Below, in pieces: positions 7,482 to 15,916 of a DNA stretch of 41,656 nucleotides. Within the stretch, counting starts at the first letter, position 1. Every line of letters starts with the position of its first letter. The DNA comes from Actinomycetes bacterium. Its GTDB lineage: Bacteria; Actinomycetota; Acidimicrobiia; Acidimicrobiales; Ilumatobacteraceae. Both the position numbers and the translations under genes were made by a program. The notes beneath the pieces are model-generated. The model saw nothing but the letters and a program-made list of their open reading frames with translations. It did not search any database and was not told the DNA's origin. Where the stretch lies: positions 11,417 to 53,072 of the forward strand of contig BJFW01000005.1 of the NCBI GenBank assembly GCA_014190095.1, in the 5' to 3' direction.

Positions 7482-8434
7482 TGCTGACTTTCTAATTGCG
7501 CCATTCGCTTAAATTGCTCAACAACATTTGGGCTCTTATGCGAAGCATCTCTACTTCGGTACACCGTGTCGACATTGACGCTGATGCGCCCAAACTCTTT
7601 CCAAGTTGCAAATGATTTCTTCGGGTCTCCGAGGATGTCGGCACAGATTTCTCGCGCAGCATCGAACGCGTCCATGCCTTGTGCTTGACGATCGCTGGCC
7701 TCGCGCAACACGTAAGCCAAGTATTCGCGAACGCGTGAAACCCCTGCCTTGTCAGTGAGTGGACCATGGCCAGGTACCACGGTTTCAACGTCAAGAGCAT
7801 TTATGAGATCGCATGCCGCTATCCAGTTTTCAAGCGGACCAGCCCACACAATTGGAGCACCACCTATAAACAGAATGTCACCTGTGTACACCGTGCGGGA
7901 ATCGGGAACATAAGCAATGGTGTCGCCCGCCGTATGTGCTGGCCCTACCTCAATGAGTTCGACGTCGCGACCACCGGCTTTCACCGTGAGCCGACCAGTG
8001 AACGTTTGCGTTGGCATCGTCATTTCGATTCCCTCGAATTCAAAATCGCCAAAGAATGACCTGAACAGATCGCCCACTTCCCCAGGTGCTTTATTCAGTG
8101 CCGCCAGCATTGCCGGTGGAACTTCAGTCATTTCGTGTGCAGTGGCTGCAGAGGCAACTATTTGTGCACCAACCACCAATTCATTTCCGTAACAGTGGTC
8201 ACCGTTAGCATGCGTATTCACCACGGTTGCAATTGGCGCAGACTGTGTTGCGCCTTTCATTGAATCAAGCATCGCGGCGGTGAGCTTTAGGTCGAACAAT
8301 GTGTCAACGAGTAGCGAAGAACCCTCGCCAACGATGAGCCCCGCATTGCTGTACCCCCAGCCACCATCGGGTTGTAGATATGCATAACAATTGTTTCCAA
8401 TTTCATGAAGACCGAGCGAATAGTTGGTGTCCAT
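7478..8434 (-). CDS. MBL-fold metallo-hydrolase
   Basis: A 318-residue protein with the metallo-beta-lactamase fold. The metal motif reads THANGDH (His75, Asp79, His80), with Asn77 in the position of the second His of HxHxDH. Downstream are GPAHTAGDTIAYVP, YTGDILF and VPGHGPLTD, supplying further ligands. The HxNxDH variant is common in one branch of the superfamily. The reaction is not predictable. AAGAAAGG lies nine bases before the ATG. It follows the AlaC-type aminotransferase by 15 bases and is probably co-transcribed with it. Confidence 0.85.
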   Translation of the reverse strand: MDTNYSLGLHEIGNNCYAYLQPDGGWGYSNAGLIVGEGSSLLVDTLFDLKLTAAMLDSMKGATQSAPIATVVNTHANGDHCYGNELVVGAQIVASAATAHEMTEVPPAMLAALNKAPGEVGDLFRSFFGDFEFEGIEMTMPTQTFTGRLTVKAGGRDVELIEVGPAHTAGDTIAYVPDSRTVYTGDILFIGGAPIVWAGPLENWIAACDLINALDVETVVPGHGPLTDKAGVSRVREYLAYVLREASDRQAQGMDAFDAAREICADILGDPKKSFATWKEFGRISVNVDTVYRSRDASHKSPNVVEQFKRMAQLESQH

Positions 8435-8449
8435 GATCAGAAACCTTTC

Positions 8450-9652
8450 TTACTGAAGGCGTGTGAGCCCGGCTTTTAGGTTGCGCACTGCTTGAGCAAT
8501 GCGTTGTTCGTTTTCGATGAGCGCGAAGCGAGCGTAGCCTTCTCCACCAGGGCCGAAGCCAGCGCCAGGCGAAAGCGCAACGTTGCAATCACGAACTAGG
8601 TGACTGCAGAACTCAACTGAGTCCATATCGCTATACGCCTCGGGAATTGGTGCCCACACAAACATGGACCCGCGCGACTTTGGAATGTGCCAACCGATTC
8701 GATCTAGTCCGTCAATGAGCGCATTACGACGGCTTTCGTAAATGTTTGATACTTCCTGAGGGAAGTCTTGCGCTTCGTTCAACGTGACCGTTGCAGCGAT
8801 CTGCACTGGCTGGAATGTTCCGTAGTCGAGGTAGCTTTTCAATTTCATAAGCGCACCAACAACTTGTTCGTTGCCCGCCATAAACGCGACGCGCCATCCG
8901 GCCATCGAAAAACTCTTCGTCATGGAGTACAACTCAACTGCGCACTCCATAGCGCCTTCGGCTTGCAGGATTGATGGAGGCTTGTAACCATCGAAGCCCA
9001 CGTCGGCATAAGCGAAGTCGTGAACCACGATCATGTCGCGCTCGCGGCAGAAGTCGACAACGCGTTGCATGAATGGAAGATCAACAGTTGCACCAGTTGG
9101 GTTGTGCGGGAAAGACACCACAAGCACTCGCGGACGAGGCCAACCGTTCTTGTACGCCTCGGTGAGGTTTGCAAAGAACTCATCTGAGTACTGCTGGTCA
9201 TCAATTACTTGCTGACTCTGCATTGGCACCTGACGAACGTCGGCTCCAGCAAAGATTGGACCATAAATGTGAATTGGATAACTGGGGCTTGGAACAATTG
9301 CAGCATCGCCGCGATCGAGCAACACCCACATGAGATGACTGAAACCCTCTTTGGAGCCGATGGTGTTCGTGATTTGTGTTTCGGGATCGAGCTTCACTCC
9401 CCAATTGCGCATGTACATGTCGGCAACGGCTTCGCGAAGTTTTGGAAGGCCACGTGACAGGGAATAACGATGGTTCTTCGAGTTTTGTGCGGCTTCAATT
9501 AACTTGTCAACCGCTATCTGCGGAGAAGGAATGTCTGGGTTACCAAAACCCAAGTCGACAACATCTGCGCCATCGTGACGCGCCTGGATCTTTAGATTAT
9601 TGATAATCGTGAAGACATACGGTGGCAGATTGGTGATGCGTCGAAATTCCAC
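8450..9652 (-). CDS. alaC: PLP-dependent aminotransferase, AlaC-like (glutamate-pyruvate type)
   Basis: A 400-residue fold-type I (class I/II) aminotransferase. The opening FRRITNLPPYVF matches the AlaC subgroup, which interconverts pyruvate and alanine with glutamate/2-oxoglutarate. Cofactor-binding features are LGFGNPDIPSP, SFPHNPTGATV and Lys246 in YSMTKSFSMAGWRV, which forms the Schiff base with PLP. The start is a GTG at 9652 preceded by TAGTTT plus six bases, the leaderless pattern. It is followed by the MBL-fold gene. Assignment to alanine rather than another amino acid rests on subgroup resemblance. Confidence 0.88.
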   Translation of the reverse strand: MEFRRITNLPPYVFTIINNLKIQARHDGADVVDLGFGNPDIPSPQIAVDKLIEAAQNSKNHRYSLSRGLPKLREAVADMYMRNWGVKLDPETQITNTIGSKEGFSHLMWVLLDRGDAAIVPSPSYPIHIYGPIFAGADVRQVPMQSQQVIDDQQYSDEFFANLTEAYKNGWPRPRVLVVSFPHNPTGATVDLPFMQRVVDFCRERDMIVVHDFAYADVGFDGYKPPSILQAEGAMECAVELYSMTKSFSMAGWRVAFMAGNEQVVGALMKLKSYLDYGTFQPVQIAATVTLNEAQDFPQEVSNIYESRRNALIDGLDRIGWHIPKSRGSMFVWAPIPEAYSDMDSVEFCSHLVRDCNVALSPGAGFGPGGEGYARFALIENEQRIAQAVRNLKAGLTRLQ

Positions 9653-9664
9653 AGAGACAAACTA
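9653..9664 (-). promoter_or_regulatory. -10 element of leaderless alaC promoter
   Basis: TAGTTT, then GTCTCT, then the GTG start at 9652. The hexamer overlaps the stop codon region of the glucokinase gene (ends 9662), so the gene may also be read from upstream. Confidence 0.5.
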
Positions 9665-10525
9665 GTCGTGAAGATGCAGCAAAGCGGCACCGATTGCACC
9701 GGCTCGCTCGCCCAACTGAGCCGATTTCAGCACAGGGTGAACCCTGTGGCTTGGGGCGTACAGCATGGTGGCAAAGCGCTGATCAATAAGCGGTAACAGC
9801 ATGTCCGCATTCTCCATGACACCGCCACCGACGACAATGGTGTCGGGGTCTGACATGTTGGCAATATTGGCAAGCCCAAGCGCCACCCAAGTGCAGTATT
9901 CGTTGAGCACTTCGAGCGCAGCCACATCTCCACTTCGAGCACGACTGATTACTTCTTCTCCCGTAATTCCTCCAGCAAGTTGCGAGAGTCCAGCACCCGA
10001 TGCATAGCGTTCCCAACAGCCGCGTTGCCCGCAAGGACAATCATCGCCGTCTGCTTGAACAACCATGTGCCCAACCTCGCCTGCATGACCATGCGCACCG
10101 TGTTGTAATGCGCCACCCGATACGAGCCCGCCACCTATCCCAGTTCCTAACGTGACCATCCACATATCGCGTGAACCAACACCTGCACCGCGTTGCCATT
10201 CAGCAAGTGCTGCACACGTCGCATCGTTGTCGCACCACACTGGTTCGCCCAACGCTTGCGCAAGTTTTTCGCGGACGGGAAACTCAATTGCCGTACTCAT
10301 GTTTGGCGACGAACGTATGACTCCTTCTCGCGAAATTAAACCGGGAACACCGAGTCCAATAGTTGCGTGCTCTCCCAATTCGCCAACTATCGCAGCAAGG
10401 GTTTCTACGAGTTGGTCGGCAGTTGGCGTTGGCTTGCGAACCTCCCGAACGACAAGACCTTGATCATCAATGACCACGCCAAGACATTTGGTGCCACCGA
10501 CATCAATGCCTGCGGCGAGATTCAC
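9662..10525 (-). CDS. glk: ROK-family glucokinase
   Basis: A 287-residue sugar kinase, probably phosphorylating glucose with ATP at the entry to glycolysis. Seen are the phosphate-binding GIDVGGTKCLGVV (6-18), the catalytic Asp101 in WCDNDA, GTGIGGG (127-133), and the ROK zinc site His153 (HAGEVGH) with CPCGQRGC (Cys163, Cys165, Cys170). The length and motifs match actinobacterial glucokinases; an N-acetylhexosamine kinase is the main alternative. The GTG start at 10525 overlaps the stop of the SRPBCC gene by 4 bases. Confidence 0.88.
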   Translation of the reverse strand: MNLAAGIDVGGTKCLGVVIDDQGLVVREVRKPTPTADQLVETLAAIVGELGEHATIGLGVPGLISREGVIRSSPNMSTAIEFPVREKLAQALGEPVWCDNDATCAALAEWQRGAGVGSRDMWMVTLGTGIGGGLVSGGALQHGAHGHAGEVGHMVVQADGDDCPCGQRGCWERYASGAGLSQLAGGITGEEVISRARSGDVAALEVLNEYCTWVALGLANIANMSDPDTIVVGGGVMENADMLLPLIDQRFATMLYAPSHRVHPVLKSAQLGERAGAIGAALLHLHD

Positions 10526-10962
10526 GATTCGGAACGGGTCTTCAGTTCTTTCAGCGTGCTGAGAATGCGCATTTCCGCGCGACGCTTCACAAACCCTGGA
10601 AGTGGAATAACCAACTCAACAGCAAGGTCGTATGCAACACGCGTTCCAGTTCCATCTGCGCTGAACGAATAAGCGCCACGCAGTGAACGCATGATGTCAC
10701 CATCTACTAAGTGCCATGACAATGCATGTGGAGCTTTTGAGTAGTCGTACTCCAATGTGTAGTGAGTGCTTCTGCCAAGCGCAGATGCGCGGTACTCAAC
10801 AGTGTGTGGACGACCTTGTGCGTCGCGAGTGAGCACAGTTGCTTCTTTAACGTCTTTAGCCCACTGTGGGTACTGTTCAAAGTTACTCGCAACGTCAAAG
10901 CATCGCTCCGCTGTCGCCGCAACGAAAACTGTGTCTGATCCAGAATCAACCATGTTCACCAT
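10522..10962 (-). CDS. SRPBCC (START/polyketide-cyclase-like) protein
   Basis: A 146-residue protein of the SRPBCC fold, a helix-grip fold with a deep hydrophobic pocket. Indicators are the start TVFVAATAERCFDVASNFEQ, the segment YPQWAKDVKEA and the C-terminal long helix. These proteins bind lipids or other hydrophobic ligands; no enzymatic residue is evident. It overlaps the membrane protein upstream by 17 bases and glk downstream by 4. Mycobacterial pimB loci carry a similar SRPBCC gene near a membrane protein, which hints at a link to envelope lipid handling, but that is inference. Confidence 0.8.
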   Translation of the reverse strand: MVNMVDSGSDTVFVAATAERCFDVASNFEQYPQWAKDVKEATVLTRDAQGRPHTVEYRASALGRSTHYTLEYDYSKAPHALSWHLVDGDIMRSLRGAYSFSADGTGTRVAYDLAVELVIPLPGFVKRRAEMRILSTLKELKTRSES

Positions 10963-11428
10963 CTTTGCCGATTTCAGCCTCTGGTGCAGAGACTTCGCCG
11001 AAAATTCGTTTTCCGAATTCTCCGTACTTGCTCGCCCAGAGTCCGTTCAGTCCAAGCCCAAGCAAGGGCACCAACACCCCGAAAGCCAAGGTGCTGCCAG
11101 CAACCCCGTCCGTCGAACTCCGGATGATTGCCCCTCCCAACCCAATAAAGACCTGAGTTGCAAGTGCCGCATTCATCGCCCGCATGACGAATGGAGAAGC
11201 GACGCCATCGATCAGCAGAAATAGCCCAGCCACCGAAATTTCATCGCTACGACTGCGCTGCACAGCCGAGAAATAGCCCCAAATGAATGCGGCAACACCG
11301 ACAGCAAACAGCACCAGATCGACGATTGCTACCAGTCTGCGCAACGGTGGATTGAACACCACGACCGCAAGACAGGTGATGAAAACGAAAACTGCTGTCA
11401 AGACTAAATTGATCTTTACGATTTTCAT
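10946..11428 (-). CDS. Integral membrane protein of unknown function (pimB neighbour)
   Basis: A 160-residue protein with about four hydrophobic helices (roughly 6-26, 31-52, 66-96 and 102-128), an Arg/Ser-rich loop (QRSRSDE) and an acidic C-terminal tail. I do not recognise a named domain. The ATG at 11428 overlaps the pimB stop by 4 bases (ATGA) and the 3' end overlaps the SRPBCC start, so it belongs to the pimB operon. A membrane protein lies at the equivalent place beside pimB in mycobacteria, consistent with a role in envelope lipid metabolism but not proof. Confidence 0.72.
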   Translation of the reverse strand: MKIVKINLVLTAVFVFITCLAVVVFNPPLRRLVAIVDLVLFAVGVAAFIWGYFSAVQRSRSDEISVAGLFLLIDGVASPFVMRAMNAALATQVFIGLGGAIIRSSTDGVAGSTLAFGVLVPLLGLGLNGLWASKYGEFGKRIFGEVSAPEAEIGKDGEHG

Positions 11429-12546
11429 GCTTTGACTCCCAACACACTGGCAAGTCTTGCAGTAAGCACGTTGTAATCAAATTCGGTAAGAGCTCGTTGG
11501 CGCGAAGCGACTCCCATTGATTGCAATCGTGCTTTGTCACTCAGTAATGAATCAATTGCTCGTGCAACTTTGGCAACATTGCTTGGTTCGTCAATTATTA
11601 ATCCGGTCACGCCATCAACAACCGCCTCCGCGGATCCACCGCTTTGACCCGCAATTTGAGGAACACCGCAAGCAGCGGATTCAGAGAACACAATTCCAAA
11701 TCCTTCTTGTTCCAACCCACCCCACCGAGTACGGCACAGCATCGCTGAAAGATCAGCACTTGCGTACAACAATGGAAGATCTTCGTTTGACACTCTTCCC
11801 GTCAATGTGACCGGAGCGCGAGTTTGTTCAATGAGTTTTTGCAAACGATCGGTGTCACGACCCTTACCGCCAACTATCACCCGTAGCTTTGGCCTGCTTG
11901 GAGCAAGCGCGGCCGCAGCGCGAATGAGTGTGTCGAAACCTTTGCGTGGCACGAGTCGGCTTACGCCAACAATGAGCTCGGCATCTGCTTCTACACCGAA
12001 CTTCGAACGAGTTGCTTTGCGTTGCTCATCAGTAATAGGTGCAAAGCGCTGAGTGTCAACTCCAGGTGGAACAACCGTGATGGGCAAACCTTTACCGCCG
12101 GCTTGACGAGCTTCAGCGGCGGGATATCCGCCGGCAGCAATGATGTGTTGCGCACCACGCAACACACGTGAAAGCACTTGCTTCGATCCTGGCAAACGAC
12201 CTGGCACTGTCACTTCCGAGCCGTGCAACACCACCATGTACGGAAGTTTGAGTGATGGGCCAACAATGCCGAGTGGAACTGCTGGGTCAAGCACCACGAA
12301 GTCTGCGTCAATCTCTTCCGCCATTTCATTGATCCGCTGAATCATCCATGGATGAGGCAACAGCACAGGTTCCTTCGTGCGACGAATGAGGTACGGCTGT
12401 TGCGAATCAAACTCTGCAGAGTCTTTATGGGGTGAGGTAAGTACTGCGAATGAATCGGGCGGTAAACGACGCCACCATTCCCACAAAAGATTCTGAATTC
12501 CACCAACCTTTGGCGGGAAATCGTTAGTGACGAGGAGATGTTTCAT
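11425..12546 (-). CDS. pimB: GT4-family glycosyltransferase, PimB-like mannosyltransferase
   Basis: A 373-residue GT-B enzyme. The N-terminal LLVTNDFPPKVGGIQ is diagnostic of PimB-type phosphatidylinositol mannosyltransferases, which add the second mannose from GDP-mannose to PIM1 at the cytosolic membrane face. The donor-site region shows VGVSRLVPRKGFDTLI, a Glu-rich EGFGIVFSESAACGVP (the EX7E motif) and GQSGGSAEAV. I set the start at the ATG at 12546, where family alignment begins; an in-frame TTG at 12564 adds six residues. It overlaps the membrane protein at 11428 and follows queG. It suggests that the host makes phosphatidylinositol mannosides. Confidence 0.85.
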   Translation of the reverse strand: MKHLLVTNDFPPKVGGIQNLLWEWWRRLPPDSFAVLTSPHKDSAEFDSQQPYLIRRTKEPVLLPHPWMIQRINEMAEEIDADFVVLDPAVPLGIVGPSLKLPYMVVLHGSEVTVPGRLPGSKQVLSRVLRGAQHIIAAGGYPAAEARQAGGKGLPITVVPPGVDTQRFAPITDEQRKATRSKFGVEADAELIVGVSRLVPRKGFDTLIRAAAALAPSRPKLRVIVGGKGRDTDRLQKLIEQTRAPVTLTGRVSNEDLPLLYASADLSAMLCRTRWGGLEQEGFGIVFSESAACGVPQIAGQSGGSAEAVVDGVTGLIIDEPSNVAKVARAIDSLLSDKARLQSMGVASRQRALTEFDYNVLTARLASVLGVKA

Positions 12547-12578
12547 GAAAGGCGCTCGCACCAATACTGACAGATGCG

Positions 12579-13709
12579 TTAGCCAACGCGCAGTTCAGGC
12601 AAGTTCTTCAGTTCCTCCACAACTACTGGATCTTCATCGCTTTGTGGAATGAATTGGTGCAAGCCGAGACGAGCGGCACTCCAAATTGCATGTGCTCGAA
12701 GCATTGGTTCTGGATGTGTGCAGAACTTCGCAATGGCGTTGCGCACTCCCTCGTCTTCGGCGCTGCCAATATTGCCAAGCACAATGAGCAAATTTCGTCG
12801 CACCCACATGGGGTTCCGGTCAGCGATGTACCACTGGCCGACAGACTCCATAAGTTGCGCATCTTCCATGTTCAGCATGTGCAAGATAGGAACCCACGCG
12901 CGCACATTGGTCGGTTTAGTTGTGATGCCCAAACGAACAGTTGGTGGGCAAACGTCTTGACATGAATCGCACCCATACACACGATCGGCTAGCGCGACTC
13001 GATATCCACGATTGAATACTCCAGGCTTTTGCACCAGCCACGCCAAACACTTAGCAGCGTCAATTACACCTGGTTCAACGATCGCATTTGTTGGGCACGA
13101 ATCTAAGCAGCGTTTGCAGGCTCCACATCCGTCGTCAACCAGGCGCTCGTTCACCACAAGCGGCGCATCGGTAACGACGCTTCCCAAAACAAAAAAACTT
13201 CCTGCTCCGCTGATCAGCAGGTTTGCGTTTTTGCCGTACCAACCAAGGCCTGCAAGATACGCAGCCTCACGGTCGACGAGCGCGTTGTGGTCAACAAACA
13301 CCTGCGCATTCCAACCATCACTTTTGAGAGTTTCAGTTACAACACCCAGACCATCACGAAGTTTTTCGTAATAGTCTGCCCACGCATATCGCGCAACGCG
13401 TGCACTGAGTTGCGTCGGTTCGTCCGGGGTGTCAGTTGAATACGAGCACGCTCCAACAATCATTGCTTTAGCATTCGGAACCGCAGCATCTGGGTTCGTT
13501 GAACGATCGGGATTGCGGTACGTGAACTGCATGGTGTCGTGCAACCCAACCGATTTTCGCGAGTGCAAAGTTTCGCGAGCTCGTTGCATCACGGTTGCGG
13601 GAGCAACGCCAATTCGGTCAATGCCATGAGCCAAACCGAGCGTTCGCAAATGCTCGGTGTACAGGGCCGCTTCCTCGCGACTAAATGGTTGTTGGTTAGC
13701 TGACAGCAC
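12579..13709 (-). CDS. queG: Epoxyqueuosine reductase
   Basis: A protein of about 376 residues that reduces epoxyqueuosine to queuosine in tRNA, using a cobalamin cofactor and two [4Fe-4S] clusters. Cluster motifs are CGACKRCLDSCP with CLAW, and YGCDSCQDVCPP. The N-terminal half carries the conserved cobalamin-binding region including FVDHNALVDREAAYLAGLGW, and the C-terminus ends with a HEAT-like helical region. The GTG at 13709 was chosen because family alignment starts near REEAALYTEHLR and an earlier start (13760) would overlap the small Cys-rich gene by 65 bases. With 13709 the overlap is 14 bases. None of the queuosine precursor genes are in the window. Confidence 0.9.
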   Translation of the reverse strand: MLSANQQPFSREEAALYTEHLRTLGLAHGIDRIGVAPATVMQRARETLHSRKSVGLHDTMQFTYRNPDRSTNPDAAVPNAKAMIVGACSYSTDTPDEPTQLSARVARYAWADYYEKLRDGLGVVTETLKSDGWNAQVFVDHNALVDREAAYLAGLGWYGKNANLLISGAGSFFVLGSVVTDAPLVVNERLVDDGCGACKRCLDSCPTNAIVEPGVIDAAKCLAWLVQKPGVFNRGYRVALADRVYGCDSCQDVCPPTVRLGITTKPTNVRAWVPILHMLNMEDAQLMESVGQWYIADRNPMWVRRNLLIVLGNIGSAEDEGVRNAIAKFCTHPEPMLRAHAIWSAARLGLHQFIPQSDEDPVVVEELKNLPELRVG

Positions 13710-13905
13710 GATGCCGAAGCGTAGGCACCATTCCGGCATTTGCAAGCAATCGAACAGCACGTTGCTCTTCGAGGTTGAAAACTACGGCAGATTCGTGGGA
13801 ATCTCCGCACATAAAAGTGACGAGGCAGTCGCTGCACGCATCGGTTTCGCGCATCACGCACGAGTCGCAATTAATAACAAGGACTGGTTGGTTATTGGCA
13901 TTCAT
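13696..13905 (-). CDS. Small Cys-rich actinobacterial protein, 69 aa
   Basis: A 69-residue protein from the ATG at 13905, with AGGAG seven bases upstream. It contains INCDSCVMRETDACSDCLVT, FMCGDS and then EEQRAVRLLANAGMVPTLRH. The four or five cysteines (CxxC, CxxC, C) suggest a zinc or Fe-S site. I recall small proteins of this pattern in actinomycetes near other housekeeping genes, but no function is known to me. The same frame stays open upstream into thrB (to 14415), but that part is a shadow. It sits between thrB and queG, overlapping the latter. Confidence 0.8.
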   Translation of the reverse strand: MNANNQPVLVINCDSCVMRETDACSDCLVTFMCGDSHESAVVFNLEEQRAVRLLANAGMVPTLRHRAVS

Positions 13906-14008
13906 GATGGCTCCTGTGGTTACTGTCAGTGGGCTTTGGTTTCGGTTATTGAGTTCATGTGTGCGCCAGTTGCGTACATGTGAAGTCTGCCCATCGGGTG
14001 TTACGGAG

Positions 14009-14845
14009 TTAGATGAATACCGCCCCATCGTGATCAATATCCAAGATGTGAGTCTGCCCTGTCTTGGGTAACTGGCCTGCAATTCGTTGTGCATCGGCCT
14101 TTGCGCAGAGCACTCCAACCGTTGGACCAGATCCCGAAAGCCATGTGCACCATGCATCGGTTGCAAGCGCAGCAGTAAAGGCTTCATGTGAGTTCGGCGA
14201 AGCAGCGAAACGAACGTCTTGATGCATGCGGTCTTTCGTTGCTTCACGCAATACCGCAACATCGCCTGCCGCAAAGGCGGCCATGAGCAAAGCCGTATGT
14301 CCAATGTTGAACACCACATCGGGTAGTGGAATGGACGAAGCGATTGCAGCGCGGGACTTTTCAGTCGAAGTTTGAGTTTCTGGCACCCAGGCAATGAAGG
14401 CAGGATCGAACCCAAGAGGCAGTTTCACTACTTCTCCACTAACGCTTGCCGTAACGCCTCCAACGAGAGAAGCCGCAACGTTGTCAGGGTGTCCTTCAAG
14501 TTCGGTGCTGAGTCGCAACAACTCCTTACGATCAGCAACGAGCGATTCCTTTCCGTTGCGTTGGGCATGGCCAAGCACCACACCGGCAACGCGTGCCGCT
14601 CCGCTGAAACCGAGCCCGCGGCCCATTGGAATAACCGAGCGAACCCACACATTGCCCGTTCCACCTGCATGACGAAAAGCAGCCAGCGATGGATGACTGT
14701 CGGCTATCACCTTGGCGAACTCTGGAAGAGCCGACCCGTCATCAATACCCATTTCCAAGTGCAACGACAAAGCCATTCCCAACGCATCAAACCCTGGCCC
14801 CAAGTTGGCCGAACTGGCAGGAACGCGAACGCGCAGTGCACTCAT
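14009..14845 (-). CDS. thrB: Homoserine kinase
   Basis: A 278-residue GHMP kinase that phosphorylates homoserine with ATP for threonine synthesis. The N-terminus VRVPASSANLGPGFDALGMA and the phosphate-loop IPMGRGLGFSGAARVAG are characteristic, and the C-terminal SGSGPTVGVLC is the third GHMP motif. It lies 6 bases after the trpD stop. It competes with MetX (4511-5680) for homoserine, so both arms of the aspartate family are represented in the window. Threonine synthase and homoserine dehydrogenase are not here. Confidence 0.94.
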   Translation of the reverse strand: MSALRVRVPASSANLGPGFDALGMALSLHLEMGIDDGSALPEFAKVIADSHPSLAAFRHAGGTGNVWVRSVIPMGRGLGFSGAARVAGVVLGHAQRNGKESLVADRKELLRLSTELEGHPDNVAASLVGGVTASVSGEVVKLPLGFDPAFIAWVPETQTSTEKSRAAIASSIPLPDVVFNIGHTALLMAAFAAGDVAVLREATKDRMHQDVRFAASPNSHEAFTAALATDAWCTWLSGSGPTVGVLCAKADAQRIAGQLPKTGQTHILDIDHDGAVFI

Positions 14846-14851
14846 AACGAT

Positions 14852-15904
14852 CTATCGTGCCACAGCGTTACTAGAAACTTTTAATGCTTCGACAACGCGA
14901 ATGGCAGATCCGTTATCAATTGAGGCTTGCGCAAGTGACACACCTTCTTCCATAGAGGAAGCAACGCCAGCAACAGACAGTCCGGCAGCCGCGTTTAACA
15001 CCACAATGTCGCGCACTGGTCCAAGCTGACCATTGAACGTGTCGAGCACAACTTGTGCATTATGCGCCGGGTCGCCTCCGCGAACTGCAGTGACGTCAGC
15101 GGGTTGAAGGCCAAGATCGGCTGCGTTAATGGTGAACTCGCGCAATGCGTTATCGCGAACCTCCACAACCGAGCACGGACCACTGAGCGATAATTCGTCA
15201 AGACCACCATGACCGTGAACAATCCATGCACGCTCTACTCCGCGAGTTGCAATTGCGCGCGCCATTCTCTCTGCTGCACGTGGATCACCAACACCAACCA
15301 CCATGAACGAAACATTTGCAGGGTTAGCCATTGGACCCAGCAAGTTGAATGCAGTTGGTACGCCAATTTCTTTACGTGTTGACCCTGCATGACGAAAGGC
15401 TGGATGGAACTTCTGCGCAAAGCAAAAGCCCATACCCGCTTCAACGACACAACGAGACACGTCAACAGGTTCTAGATCAATGCGCACACCAAGTGCTTCA
15501 AGAACATCTGCAGTTCCACATTGTGACGATGCAGCACGGTTTCCGTGTTTACACACCGGTACTCCGGCACCAGCAACAACAAAGGCGGCCATCGTTGAGA
15601 TGTTCACCGAATGCGATTTGTCACCGCCCGTGCCAACAATGTCAATTGCGCGTTTCGCGATTTCAGTTGGAAGCTCAACTCGCGCTGAAGCATTGCGCAC
15701 TTCAACCAGCATTCCTTCCAACTCAACTGCACTCTCGCCTTTGGTCCGTAGCCCCATGACCAGTGCTGCAATTTGTGCAGAGGTTGCTTCACCTTCAAGC
15801 ACCGTGCGCATTGCTGCACGTGCTTCGTTCAACGACAGATCAACTCCCGAAGAAACTTTGCCAAGCAGTGCCGCCCAGCCACCAACTTCGTCAATGGCGC
15901 TCAA
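14852..15904 (-). CDS. trpD: Anthranilate phosphoribosyltransferase
   Basis: A 350-residue enzyme that transfers phosphoribose from PRPP to anthranilate, the second step of tryptophan synthesis. Visible are the PRPP motif IVGTGGDKSHSVNIST and KHGNRAASSQCGTADVLEALG-type substrate-binding residues, plus the N-terminal helical domain with ARAAMRTVLEGEATSAQIAA. The start appears to be a TTG at 15904 with GGAAAAG a few bases upstream; no better ATG exists before the conserved helices. It is 12 bases after whiB, an unusual partner, and 6 bases before thrB. Confidence 0.93.
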   Translation of the reverse strand: MSAIDEVGGWAALLGKVSSGVDLSLNEARAAMRTVLEGEATSAQIAALVMGLRTKGESAVELEGMLVEVRNASARVELPTEIAKRAIDIVGTGGDKSHSVNISTMAAFVVAGAGVPVCKHGNRAASSQCGTADVLEALGVRIDLEPVDVSRCVVEAGMGFCFAQKFHPAFRHAGSTRKEIGVPTAFNLLGPMANPANVSFMVVGVGDPRAAERMARAIATRGVERAWIVHGHGGLDELSLSGPCSVVEVRDNALREFTINAADLGLQPADVTAVRGGDPAHNAQVVLDTFNGQLGPVRDIVVLNAAAGLSVAGVASSMEEGVSLAQASIDNGSAIRVVEALKVSSNAVAR

Positions 15905-15916
15905 CGCGCTTTTCCG

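Noticed and set aside
13906-14415. Long minus-strand open frame extending the small Cys-rich gene upstream into thrB
   Set aside because: The region is coded by thrB in another frame, and the Shine-Dalgarno and Cys motif place the real start at 13905.
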